Below, in pieces: positions 1 to 11,126 of a DNA stretch of 64,000 nucleotides (position 1 is the stretch's first letter; every line of letters begins with the position of its first letter). The notes below the pieces were generated by a model that saw nothing but the letters and a program-made list of their open reading frames with translations, ran no database searches and had not been told where the DNA came from. The stretch lies in contig JAGTXK010000055.1 of NCBI GenBank assembly GCA_019096195.1, positions 186,001 through 250,000 of the forward strand, given 5' to 3'. The stretch comes from Boletus sp. NGJ (taxonomy: Eukaryota; Basidiomycota; Agaricomycetes; Boletales; Boletaceae). The position numbers and the translations under genes are program-made.

Positions 1-2087
1 ATCAGACTTCAAAGCGCGTTGTTTCAAGACATCAAAGCAATGCGGAGATGACGCCATGCACACAGCTTTATACAAAGACGCTGATGTCCATTACACCACA
101 GCGTTGTCCCTCGAGCCTTCATCGACAGACCTTTTGACCAAACGAAGCGAAGCACGAGCTGCGATTGGATCATGGCAAGATTCGCTGAAGGACGCCGATG
201 CGGTACGTATATCCTGATTTACACTGGAGCAAGTAATCAACGCGATTCCAGGCCATCAAACTCGACCCGTCATATCCACGTGGTTACGAAAGAAAGCATG
301 CAGCACTACTGGGCGCTCACCGTTACGATGAAGCAATCATTGCCTATAACGATATGCTTTTGATGCTTGAAAAATCTCCTGATCCTTCTACTCGGGGTAA
401 ATATCTTCTGGATCGCATTGAAGCATCGTCTGAGCATTTGCGTCTCGCAGATTTGCGTAAACGCTATGTGAGCCCATCGCAGACGATGGCGGCTATTCGC
501 AACTCTGTCAAGCGGACTCAGCGGGACGCTCCGCTCGTCCTGATTAGCACGGGGACCGGTCGTCTTTGTGACAAGCACGAGCGTTTAAACGAATTTGAAG
601 GTGATCCAATATTCAAGGAGCTCGTTGCATCCATGACGACAAGGCTCGACGACTTTCGTATCACGCAGACCGTTCGGCAATTCTTCCAATATGGCACGTT
701 CTCCCATACTTGGGAAGGAGCTGAACCGCTGTTCAACGATGTCCTCCACGATTCGGTAAACCAACTGGCAGCTTCGCCCCCAGTCCTCAAGTTGATGATG
801 TTCTGCATGATGGTGCGGGATGCTGGGTTGCGCTGGGCATGGTCTGATACGTGTTGTATCAACAAGGCAGACGGCTCAGCGCTCCAAGAATCTCTGACTT
901 CAATGTTTCAGTGGTATCACGAATCCGCCCTGACGATCGTTCACCTTAAGGGTGTACGATCTGACTCAGACCTGGGTGCGCTCGAGAAAAGTTTTTGGAA
1001 CACCCGTGCATGGACGTTGCAAGAATTCTTTGCGTCCCGGATCATCCGTTTCTACACCGAAGATTGGAAGCCTTATTTTCCTCGGGAGAGTGTATATAAC
1101 CACAAGGATTCGTCCGCAATAATGGGCGAGATGGCAGCCGCAAATGGTGTTGATGTACAAGCTCTGCTCTCTCTCAAACCCGGATCGGAGAATGTACGGC
1201 AGAAACTTTGTCTTGCCGCGACACGCACTGCTACGAAGCCAGAGGATACATCCTACTCGCTTTTCGGTATCTTTGATGTCTCTATCCCGGTCACGTATGG
1301 CGAGGGCCACCAACGTGCTCTGGGTCGCCTCTTACAAGAGGTATTGACTCGGTCAGGTGATGTCACGATTCTAGCCTGGACAGGGAGGGCATCAGACTAT
1401 AACAGCTGTCTTCCTGCGGACATTGGTGTATATCGCGAGCCATCCTCTCCCCATATCCCATCGCTAATTGCAGATGACGAGATGGATCGGTTGGTTGCGG
1501 AACTACGGACAACCCCATATCACGACTCGGCTATGATGCTATATGATCAACTCGCTCTTCTTCAATCGCCGCGTCTTGCCAGCCGCCGCTTAAGCTTATC
1601 TTGCATCATGTTCCCGGTGAGAAGTCTGTCAACCTCGAGCCGTGATTCTCAACATGTTTACCGCGCCGTGACATCCGCACTCGGGAACGCCGAGATCAAG
1701 ACGACGGAGGACTTATCTAGCATGAAGAATCTAGTGTTTGTGCATCCATGGCTCAAGTGCCTTCTTGATCCTGCCCTTCCTTCCGAGGGTCCGGCTATAG
1801 ACGTTAACGATGAACCGCTCACTCCAATCGAAGGGGATAGTGGGGACGATTCTGATGCCCTCGCTCCCTTCTCACCACGCACCTCACTCCCTTCATGTGA
1901 CGAGCTTACCAGAGCATTACGGCTTTTCGCGCGTCTCAGACAACCTTTCGGCGCGCTATTACTCGTTCCTCTATCCCACAATGAATACAAACGTGTCGCA
2001 TCCGATCACCCTATCATCGTGCAGCTACTCGGTAACGTTTCACCGCGCTATCTCGTACAGAAGATACGGACGCTAGATATCTTGTAG
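1..2087 (+). CDS. TPR-HET domain protein (5' end cut by window edge)
   Basis: The reading frame is open from the left edge, with an in-frame ATG at 56; the true start may lie outside the window. The first part reads as tetratricopeptide repeats (for example YTTALSLEPSS, then AIKLDPSYPRGYERK and RYDEAIIAYNDM) with one intron between about 209 and 271. From about 690 follows a HET domain: FSHTWEGAEP, then WSDTCCINK, FWNTRAWTLQEFF, and the KPEDTSYSLFGIF / YGEGHQRALGRLL block. HET domains in fungi act in non-self recognition and heterokaryon incompatibility, where activation can kill fused cells; TPRs bind partner proteins. The C-terminal 200 residues are unassigned. The activating partner cannot be told from sequence. 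The family call is safe; the role in incompatibility is inference. Confidence 0.88.
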
Positions 2088-2461
2088 TTGCCATGCTGTC
2101 GTCTGTCTTTGTTTCCGGGTTTCTTGCTCCCATCTCGTCTCCAACTTCACTCGCACATGTTCTCGGTTTTCGCATTGCTTTCCGTCACGTATATCATCCA
2201 CTTGATCCATTTGTCAATTACTTAGTAGACTTCAACTCATCATGCATCGCATCGGGACCAACGAATATTGACCCACTATGAGATTTATACACCGACGCAA
2301 AACAAAACGGTAGACGGAGCAACTGAGTCGTCGGATTTCGATTAGGTTTTACATGCACAGATTACTGCATGTAGGCCACACCCTATGGTAGGGTTAGGGT
2401 CTTACCTGGTGCAAGCACTGTGACTTAAACCTGAACGCTGTCTCATCAGGGAGGCTGAACC
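2088..2461. other. Intergenic: HET 3' end to COQ4 start
   Basis: No gene seen. Two telomere-like units occur head to tail (TAGGGTTAGGGT at 2389-2400), about 60 bp ahead of the COQ4 start; such teloboxes serve as promoter elements for Myb-type factors in some fungi. Confidence 0.5.
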
Positions 2462-3387
2462 ATGACCGTTAGCACATTCAGTGCGAGGGCCTTTTGTCTC
2501 TCTGGCAATGATTTTGTCGGCAATCATCGCAACCTGGCGTCCCGCACATTCCGGACCAGCTCATTGTTGCATCATTCCCCCGCTTACCCAGGTCACATTC
2601 CCCTCAACGCCTTTGAGAATGCCTTCCTCACCGTAGGCTCCGCCTTCATGGCATTTGTGGACCCAAGACGCGGCGGTAAGCCTTCCCCCAAGAATGCCTT
2701 GGAATATTTTCGCCAGTGTTAATACGCTCTAGACATGGTGGCCGCCCTTGGCGAAACTACCGCAGGGTCTACGTTGCCAAGGTTGCGTGACACGATGCTT
2801 GACTCCCCAGAAGGACGTCGGATTCTCAAAAACCGCCCGCGCATTAGCTCAAAGACCCTGGACTTGCAAAGGCTAAAGGCACTTCCGGACGGGACGTTTG
2901 GCAGAGAATACACAAGATGGCTTGAAATATGCAACGTCACCCCTGATTCTCGAGAGCCGGTTCGCCCTCTCTTTTTTCTTGGTTGTCGTTACTGGGGACC
3001 TTCTCATATCACCAACAGGTTCGGTATATTGATGACCCAGAGCTTGCCTACGTTATGCAGCGCTATCGCGAAACTCACGATCTCTACCACGCTCTGTTTG
3101 CTCTCCGCGTATCTGCTCTACCAGAACTCGCCCTCAAAGCATTTGAATTTGCCAATCTAAGGTTGCCCATGACTGCCATAGCACTTGGAGCGTCTGTCAA
3201 GATGAAGGAGGTACATCGTGATAGGCTCTGGCACGAATTTGTACCATGGGGAATCAGGTGTGGTGGAAGTGCCAGATGTCTTCTGACAGTCTACTGGGAA
3301 GAGAGATGGGACCAAGAAATTCAGGAGATAAAGAAAGAGCTCGGTGTGTGGGATCCACCAGGCGGGTTGAGTATCCATTCTCCATGA
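2462..3387 (+). CDS. COQ4: Ubiquinone biosynthesis protein COQ4, mitochondrial
   Basis: Three exons: 2462-2675, 2733-2959 and 3019-3387, joined in frame by two GT-AG introns of 57 and 59 bp. The N-terminus is rich in S, R and F, as expected for a mitochondrial targeting segment. Family blocks are visible: YPGHIPLNAFENAFLTVGSA, then SPEGRRILKNRPRISS, TFGREYTRWL, TPDSREPVRYIDDPELAYVM. The metal-binding motif HDxxH(x)11E is present as HDLYH...E beginning at 3075, followed by FEFANLRLPMTA and the C-terminal YWEERW. COQ4 works in the coenzyme Q synthome on the matrix face of the inner membrane, and recent work gives it a ring C1 decarboxylation role. The gene looks intact and of usual length. Confidence 0.95.
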
Positions 3388-3603
3388 ATGTTGGCAGCTT
3401 ATTCCCTTTTGTCATTGCATCCATTTCATGGCATGGGGTACCTTTGACATCAGAGGAAAGTAAATGTTACTGATGTGATATACTACACTAGACAAAATAA
3501 AATTACCATGTTCTACAAGGGCCGAATAAGTGTCTGCAATCATGCATATGGAAAAGAGATATTTAACTGGTAACATATTGAACAAGGGTTGTCAGTACAG
3601 TGC

Positions 3604-4468
3604 TCACACCCTCCTCCTGAAAGCCCTCCATGACAGACACCAGACTGCACTTAACAAGCCCACTGGCGGCAGTAGCCAGCTCACCATCCACCCCCACCCC
3701 ACCGCCCTCTCCAGCTTTCCGAGGCACGACATCACCTCTCCATCCAGATCCGTGAGCGAGCCGGAGTTGTCGATGACGAGGTCGGCGTACGAGACTTTCG
3801 AAGTGATCGAAAGCTGCGAGTTGAGTCGGGAGGACGCATCAGCGCGAGTAGATTTGTCGCGGGACATGAGACGTTGATGTTGGAGTTCCGGGGAGCTAGC
3901 GAGAACAGGTGGTGAAGCAGCACACGAGACATGAGTGAAAGCCCAGCGCACCAATACACCACAATGACCCTGCCCATCCACTTCCACAGACCCCCTTCAA
4001 TCAATAGCGGAACGTCCACTACCACAATCTTTTCGCCTCTTAGCCAAGCCTTGAGAATGCCCCAAAGGATTGCTTGTGTGACGGCGGGGTGTACAATCCC
4101 GTTCAGAATTTTCCGCTGCTTCTCATCATTGAAGATGATCCTGCCGAGTTTCTTGCGGTCGATGGGGCGGGTATACCAGTCTCGCTCGTCTGAATCTACG
4201 CCTGAGCCTGAGCGGGACATATTCACAGAAGAGGGCGAGAGTACACTCTTCCCGAAAGCCTTGACGATCTGTTTGTGTCCGCGAGTGCCAGGCTCGACGA
4301 CTTGTCGCGCAATTAGGTCTGCATCGATGATTGGGATGTCATGAGAAGCAAGGAGCGCGGCGACGGTTGATTTTCCGGTTGCTATACCGCCTGTGAGACC
4401 GACGACTACGGGTTTGAAGAAATGAGAAAATGTTAGAATGTAACAAAGAAAAGGCACATACCAAGCAT
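3604..4468 (-). CDS. Dephospho-CoA kinase
   Basis: Catalyses the last step of coenzyme A synthesis, ATP-dependent phosphorylation of dephospho-CoA. The P-loop GLTGGIATGKST follows the first residues; the DADLIARQVVEPG substrate segment, RPIDRKKLGRIIFND, HPAV and VVVDVPLLIEGGLW blocks are all in the family order, ending with VVYCSPELQHQRLMSRD. The first exon is only 7 nt (ATGCTTG, 4468-4462); introns are 4406-4461 and 3896-3951 (minus-strand coordinates given low to high). Splicing the second one is needed to reach the conserved QRLMSRD segment. A hydrophobic stretch near the C-terminus (WMVSWLLPPVGLLSAVW) suggests a membrane tail, as in other eukaryotic enzymes. It converges on COQ4 with 216 bp between stops. 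Confidence 0.93.
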
Positions 4469-5239
4469 CCGAGTACTTGTTGATTAACCGACGAGCTACT
4501 GAATTCAATTCTTCTTGGGCAAGGCTTGCCAGTGGGATGCGAAGCCAACCAAGGTTCTCACTTCCTGTGCCGGGATTCCTGCGCACCTGTCCAGGAAGTT
4601 TCTAGTCTAAGTCATGATCAACGTACTCTGGTATGACTCCCAAAAATCCTGGTATCAATTATGTACTAATGTCTAACTACTAAATTACTACTCAGCCGGT
4701 GAACGAAAACTCGTCCTCGCCAACCTGAATGGGGGGTTCAGCGAGCTCAATCCACATGTCAGTTTGCGGCAGCAAATAAAGGCTTTTTTGGACCCGAGGT
4801 ACGACTTAACAGCTGTTCTGTTTTCTCTCCATGCTCTGATAGTAGCTGGATCCAGGATGTTGGCCCGGGAGTGCTCGGCCTGCGCTCATGCGCAACCTAG
4901 ACACTGCTTACCCAAAGAACTCATCCGTGACTCGGTGGGGGATAAGCCATGCATGCCAATTCAAGGAACTAGGACCAGCCTCAAAGGCGTTTGCAGTGCT
5001 TGTTCCATCCTCTGATGCTCGGAAAGCGCAATTTGGCCATTGCTCACATATAAACGATAAGAATCTTTTTCATTATCGACGTTTTGCACTATCCACTGGA
5101 TCATATGCGAAAATTCGTTGAACCCTGACAGCCTGTCCGAGAGAGACTCGGAGAGAGCAAACGTACCTTCGCAACTGTACACTTCTGAATAGGTCACCCT
5201 GGATCACAGGGAGCCTCCCTCATCGATCCGAGTAATCGC
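4469..5239. other. Intergenic region upstream of dephospho-CoA kinase
   Basis: No gene could be supported. Short open frames exist on both strands but show no family signature and no coherent splice pattern. The part nearest 4469 should hold the promoter of the kinase gene. Confidence 0.4.
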
Positions 5240-6140
5240 TTCTGTGGAAGGTTCAGCATGCTAGTACCATGGAAATTATGTATGGCTCCCTGGCTTTCGT
5301 TGGGACAATCAGGGAACGTCTCTCATTTCACCGACGAGTAGCTGGAGCTCGCACGAACCCAGACCCACCAGAATGATGCCGGTAAGCATTCCTTTGCCTT
5401 CGTTATCCATGTGAGTTCTAATCCAGTTGTGACACTGTTTCTCTCTTTCTTGCCCTGTGTAGCTATCCATTAACCTTGCAATTCAAAATGCCATCGCAAA
5501 GGCAAATCTCAAATCATTCCTTTCGGTGGGAAAAGCTATATGTGTGTTGGACGTCTGATTTGTCAACTTAACTTACTACGTATTGTGACTTACTCTGCTA
5601 GGTGGAAGTGGTCACAAAGCCTGCGTTACTCTCTACTTCAACATCACCGGTAACTCGGGTCTCGTGGGGGTCCAGGTAACAGGCTGGATGCTAGGCGGTG
5701 GGTACTTACTACTCAACCAAGACGAGTCAATATGGGTTGGGTGTGGACAACATTGAGGCTGCGAAGTTCGTCCCTCCGAATGAAAACTTCAAAGAGGTAA
5801 GCGTGGTGAACGACGCGGACATCTTGTGTTTATTAATAATAGGGAGGCAATAACTTCGGCATAGTTCATGCTCAACGCTCATAATCAGGGGAAATACTAC
5901 ATATGTTTTTCTCACACCACCGTTGGTGTTCTCTAATATATTTTATACAGGATTTTGATTTTGTCAAAGATCAGTACTAGTAGCAAAGCAGTCAAGCGTT
6001 CCATCGCCAACTCCGTTAAGAAACCCGATAACAAAGCAAACATCGAAGTGTGTTTAGACATCACAATAATCCCGGTGGTATCGAGGCCTGTTCCAACACC
6101 CCTGCAGCGTGAGGAGTAAACGGATGCAACGAAGTAGGCA
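5240..6140 (+). pseudogene. Remnant of an FAD-linked (berberine-bridge type) oxidase
   Basis: Short pieces in changing frames follow the order of the FAD-binding fold of BBE-like oxidases: LYFNITGNSGLVGVQ and VTGWMLGGGY (about 5635-5707, matching the usual VGVGGxxLGGGYS), then QYGLGVDNIEAAKFVPPN (about 5730-5785), EVSVVNDADI, and GGNNFGIV (about 5843-5870, matching the RGGGNNFGIV motif). A later piece around 5990-6060 (AVKRSIANSVKKPDNKANIE) may belong too. Frames change between neighbouring conserved blocks and an in-frame stop lies between DADI and GGNNFGIV, so I see no intact gene. The N-terminal histidine/cysteine flavinylation region is not recognisable. Alternatively it is an intact gene with unusual introns, which I think unlikely. 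Confidence 0.6.
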
Positions 6141-6759
6141 TGTAAGTTGCTGGTCATACAATTGATCGTTTGGTCGTGCATGTACGTAGGATAGCGATGT
6201 CACGTACTATTCCTTCTCCAGGCGTGAGGCGTTCTTTGTATCTGATATCCGACAAATTTCATAGGACTCTAGTTTTGAATGACCTGCTGAATTGCGGTGG
6301 AACACGTACATGGAATAAAAGTAAGCATAGATGATCCAGTGACACAAAGGTTCCGGAGCAAGGCATCGTCCGACATTACAACACAGCCTAGGTTTATAAA
6401 TGCTAGCAACCCACACACAACAGTAATGTAACAAGTATCCACATGAAAGATGAAACATACAGTACGTGGATAGATGGATTAATCACATAATAGGCGAGCA
6501 CGTCAATGAAGGAGAGCAAGTCACGCAGGGAATATCGAGCAAGTAGCTTCGACGAAGGAACGATCCGCGATTGATGGGAAAGTGAATAGAGTATATATGC
6601 AAAAAAAAAAAAAAAAAAGATGCAGAGATAGCAAATGAGCGTGAGTACCGAAGGCAAACAAACGGGATATCAACGAAGAACAGAAGAACAAAGGAAAACA
6701 AAAAGATGCATAATATGTTATCAAATATGAGGGAACACATGACACACAGTGGTGAGACG
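6141..6759. other. Intergenic, downstream of the arrestin-like gene
   Basis: No gene seen. A pure A run lies at 6601-6618. The stretch is AT-rich compared with its surroundings and should include the 3' UTR of the minus-strand arrestin-like gene. Confidence 0.4.
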
Positions 6760-9700
6760 TTAGTATTGCGCTGCTGGGGGTGGCGGGGGCGGAGGCCGAA
6801 CATGACCATGAACAGGAATGGGGGACGCGAGCGCCGGGCGTGTATTATATCCCAACCCAGCATCAAACGGCGAAAACGGTCGGATATCCAGGCGAGAATT
6901 AGACGGAGAGGCTATCCGCACTGGCGCGGGAGTGAGAGAATCGAGAGCGCTCGCTAAACCCACACCCAGGGTGTCAAAGTACCGCCCGCGTAAATCGGCT
7001 TCCTGTGTCTCCTGAATATATTCTGCAGGAGGACGTGGCATCAGTGGTGGTGGTGGTGGTACCTCGCCTGTAGGAGTCGCAGTGGCATACGGGTGGCGGG
7101 ACGGAGCTGCATCTAGTGGGTGGCCGTTGGCCGATGCCTGTTCCTCAGCTTCGTACCTGGCACGCATTTGTTCCTTCTCCTCAGCCGCTGTCAACGGCTG
7201 AAAGCCATTCAACGTCGGCGGGACAGGTGGGACACGGGAGTTGTTGATAGATGAAACCGGCTGTGGGGGGATCAATTGTTGCTGTTGCTGCTGCAGAAGG
7301 AATGCAACTCTATCCTGCTCCTCGAGCCTCCTTCTCAAGATCTCCTTCTCCGACAACCTACTCTCTTCAAGCGGTGGGTTAGCATACAAAGGCGCCGTTG
7401 CCACGTGCGGCGGGGGCGAAGGGGGCTCGTGCCCCTGTGCCTGTTCCTGTGCAGCGAGCACTGCAGCGTCCTGAGCTTCGTACTGTCTCCTTAACCTCTC
7501 TTTCTCGTTCAGGTAGTGGGGTTGACTACTGCTCCCCGACGAATCAAACGGAGGAGGCATGTCCGACCCGCCTGCATGATCATATCCGTCAGGCTCTGGG
7601 TACAGACTGTCATAGGCCACAGGTCCAGTAACCCCAGCGGAGGAGCCAGCACCGATACCCTCCCTGGATGCAAACTGTGTGTTCTGATTCCGATCCACTG
7701 CGAGCTTGGCTTCGTGGTAACGCTTCAGTGCCGCTTTCTCCTCTTCGGCCGAAGGATAGTGGGGTACTCGCGAGACAGACGATGGAGGAGAGGGCGGCGT
7801 GACCCGGCTGCTCTGCCCGCCAGAGCCATTGTTGGCATTAGACGATATGGAGGAGATGGCTTGTTGATACAAGGCGACCCCTGCTGAGATGGCGGGACCC
7901 GGCACAACACTGGACGAGAATGACTTCTCGCGGGGGCCCGGAGAGTTCGCTTCTGAGCTGCTGCGGCTATGGATAGATGGCGAGGAAACTCCATATGCCT
8001 GGGTACGCTTCGCAGTTGCCTGAGCTTGTTCATACAATCGCACCTTTTCCAATTCTGCCGTTGGCCAAGGGGATGATTTCTTGGATGAGGGGGCGGTGGT
8101 AGAGGTCATACCAGACGGGGCCTGATTATCCATCAGCTCAAATGGAACACGAGAGCGACTGACAAAGATAACAACTCACATCGCTAGCCGCCGTTGCGTT
8201 CGCCATCGCAGCCGCCCCCTGTACCATTTGCACTTTCGCAACGGCATCCTCATACAGCTTTTTCTTCTCGTTTTCAGCGGTAGGCCACTCTTTCTGTGCG
8301 CCGCGCGATGGTGGTGTCGTCGGTCGTGTAGCCTTCGATACCTGAGTAATTTCCTCCGCAGCGTCCTTCTCACTGTAATTCGCGACCGTCAACCGGTTCT
8401 GAGCATTTGCACTCGGTCGTCTTCGTCCCACGCTCGCCGTCCGCGGCTCGGCAACGCCCTGGCCTCCCTCAGCACCTGCACCACCCAGAGGGGAATCTTC
8501 TTGAATATCCCCTAGTCCACCCCGGGAAACTGGTCGGTTCGAAGAACCGTATCCTGGATGGTCAATGGTTCCCGCCACTTTCGCTCCAGAACCACCTCCA
8601 AGCGCTCCAAGTTCGTCCGGGTCCAGATGCGCGCTCGCAGTACCATTGTGTCCGGCTGGAGCGGTACTGTACTGCACGGACTGTTTGGGTGGTGCAGGAG
8701 AGCGGGGGTTGACGCCGAATTCGTTGGTAACACCGGAGAGGTAATTGGAAGTAGTTTGGTTGTAGAAGTCGGCTGTCAGAGGTCGGGTGATAGTAGTAAT
8801 GGGTACAGTTGCTGCCGGGCTCGAGGGGGAGTTTACACATAAACTGGGTGCATGGCCAATGCGTCTGTAACAAACAACAAGAGAGGTCATTCAACCCAAA
8901 ACACGGGGAAGACAGGAGCCCCAACAACGTACCTGATAGCTTCTTCTGATACGTTCCTACAATCAAGGGAATGTCTCAGTTCACCCAATACTCGGACGAA
9001 TTTCGTACAGGGCCTACTCACCGAGGCCAATTTGACACAATGACAGGCAACTCCATCATGATACTCTGCATCGAACCAATCCACGCCCTCACGATGATGA
9101 CGTAAGTAATGTCAATATGTCTCGCTGCATTCAATGTTGTCGTTGTGTGCGTATTAGGGATTAAACACCCCAACTCGGCTTTGTGTTGTGTGCCATTATA
9201 CAACGTCACGTTCAGTGGAACCTTTTGTTCACCAATGTTGGATACTTTTGCTTGGGGTCCACTCCGTTTTGAAGGTACTTGAGGACCGGCACGAAAGATG
9301 GTGGTTTCTTTTAACGTGAATTCGAATCCACGGAGCACGACGGGGTGGACGGCGTCAGATTTGAGAACCGCCATGACAGAGACACGATCGCCAGGTCCAT
9401 AGCATGTTCGTCCGCGATCAACGGTGAGGTGGACGCCTTCTTGATGGACGGAACGAGATTCGGGTTGTGAGTAGACGGGCCAAGTAGAGTGTAGCTCATG
9501 TTTGTCGATTATGATCGTTGTTGCTTGTGATATCACAGCCGTTTTGCGACGACGAAAGAAACCCCTGACATTGATTAGAGAAGATGAAGCAACTTTGTCG
9601 GGGAGAGGACCCACTTTTTGCCGAGTGTGCATACTGTTGCGACAAGTTCGTATCGTATACCAGCTACAAGAAATATTTCAATGACATGAAATAGAAGTGA

Positions 9701-10523
9701 AGCTAGACGATAAATTAACTCACCACCTCTCTCCAATGCAATACTGGGCGGTATGGACTCCGGGATACGAATCAAGAAAGGGAGATCTTGCTATCATCGA
9801 CTCCATCATCAGCAACACCCAAGCACAGAAATAACACATCATCGCGCACAGATTGTAGCACCGAGTAATCTTCACTCGATTGCCAAAGCGAAATGGGGCT
9901 AGGGCCGACATGGTCAAAATATGAATTCGCTTGGCCGCCACCCGGGAGCGTCTCGATCTTCTTGAGCTCGACGCGTACCCACTTGGCTTTGGCGCCGGCA
10001 GGCCCCACGCGGACTTCGACAGCCTAACCATGCATTGCGGGAGTTTGGCGGGTTGGATTGTGATTGTCGGTGACAGGGTTAGATGATTTGTAATTTGATG
10101 GAAAAAAAGAGACAATGCAGAACGGAATTGAAATCGGGATGACGTAGGAAAAGTCAGGAGCAAGCGCAGAGGCCGGACGAGAAAGAACGACATACCCCTT
10201 TAACAGCAGCCTGTGGGCGATCCCTTGCACCGGGCGGAATTCCAGGATAGCCTAACCGTGCAAGCGCCAGTCACATTCCATCGCCAACCCCACACACACG
10301 AGCGAGGTTCGAAATTTTTTATTGTCCAACCAAGCCGCAGAGGCAAGCAAACAGGTACAATTTAAAACGTCAAACTCATCCGGAGAAACCCAGAAATCCA
10401 ATGAACTCACCGACCACAAAGTCGACGTTGGGAGGTGGTTGGAGGGCACTTGATTGCAAAGCCACGTCAGTCAAGAAGGGGGTAATTTGAGAGAGATCGC
10501 TCGTACATCCTCACGCTAGACAT
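6760..10523 (-). CDS. Arrestin-like protein with long repeat-bearing tail
   Basis: The start ATG lies at 10523-10521 in a 14-nt first exon that splices in frame to LQPPPNVDFVVG, then YPGIPPGARDRPQAAVKG. The arrestin N fold follows (KAKWVRVELKKIETLPGGG, then YFDHVGPSPISLWQ, RIPESIPPSIALERG, IRYELVATVC), then the arrestin C fold (RRKTAVISQATTIIIDKHEL, YGPGDRVSVMAVLKSD, HPVVLRGFEFTLKET, IDITYVIIVRAW). At least seven introns are needed. The last about 700 residues are low in complexity and carry at least six copies of an A-E-x-E-K-x-x-L/Y-x-x-A element (AENEKKKLYEDA, AELEKVRLYEQA, AEEEKAALKRYHEA, LNEKERLRRQYEA, LSEKEILRRRLEE, AAEEKEQMRARYEA), ending in a proline-rich C-terminus. Fungal arrestins are adaptors that bring ubiquitin ligases to membrane cargo; the role here is inferred. 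Confidence 0.87.
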
Positions 10524-11126
10524 TTTTCCTGCAAAGAATTGGCCCTCCTAACAGTCTTGAGAATCTTGCGTACCACCCGAATCGGAGCGGTTAAAAAAAG
10601 TGTAAACAACGACCGGGAGCTTGAAAGAGGTAACAACGAGCGTCAGGGAAAGAGAGAAAGTAGGCACGAGGGTTCGTTGGTCGGACGGTCGTCTGGAATA
10701 CGTACGAGCAAACTGGTGTGGTGGGATGGTACTTGAACAACGTAGTCGCCGCGTGTGTGAATGCCGAGCTTCAAGCGTTCATCGCCGCAGGCCAGATGGT
10801 AGATAAATGGAAAGGCTTGCGCCAAACGAGGGAAGTTCACTGGGTCCTGGCAAACTTTGGTCCCGACCGTTAACTTTAAGTGACTTAAGTCGCCCAAAGT
10901 CAAAACCCGACTTTTGCTGACAGGCCTACGCCCGCCGCCTGCACAGCCCTACTCCTCCATCATTTCCACTGATCCGATTCCGACCACGTACACTGAAACA
11001 CACTAAGCGCGCGCCCAATGATATCAATGGTGCACTCAATCAACGGAATAAAATATCAGCAAAAACTACCAAACAGTACGCGAACAACGATAGACGAAGA
11101 ACGTTGTAACCTCTCAACGTGCTGGA
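10524..11126. other. Intergenic: arrestin-like promoter, SF3B2 3' side
   Basis: No gene seen. The end near 10524 should hold the promoter and 5' UTR of the arrestin-like gene; the other end holds the 3' UTR of the SF3B2 gene, both on the minus strand. Confidence 0.4.

Noticed and set aside
6601-6618. A run as the poly(A) tail of a retroposed copy
   Set aside because: No gene copy ends at it and no target-site duplication is visible; it reads as a plain homopolymer.
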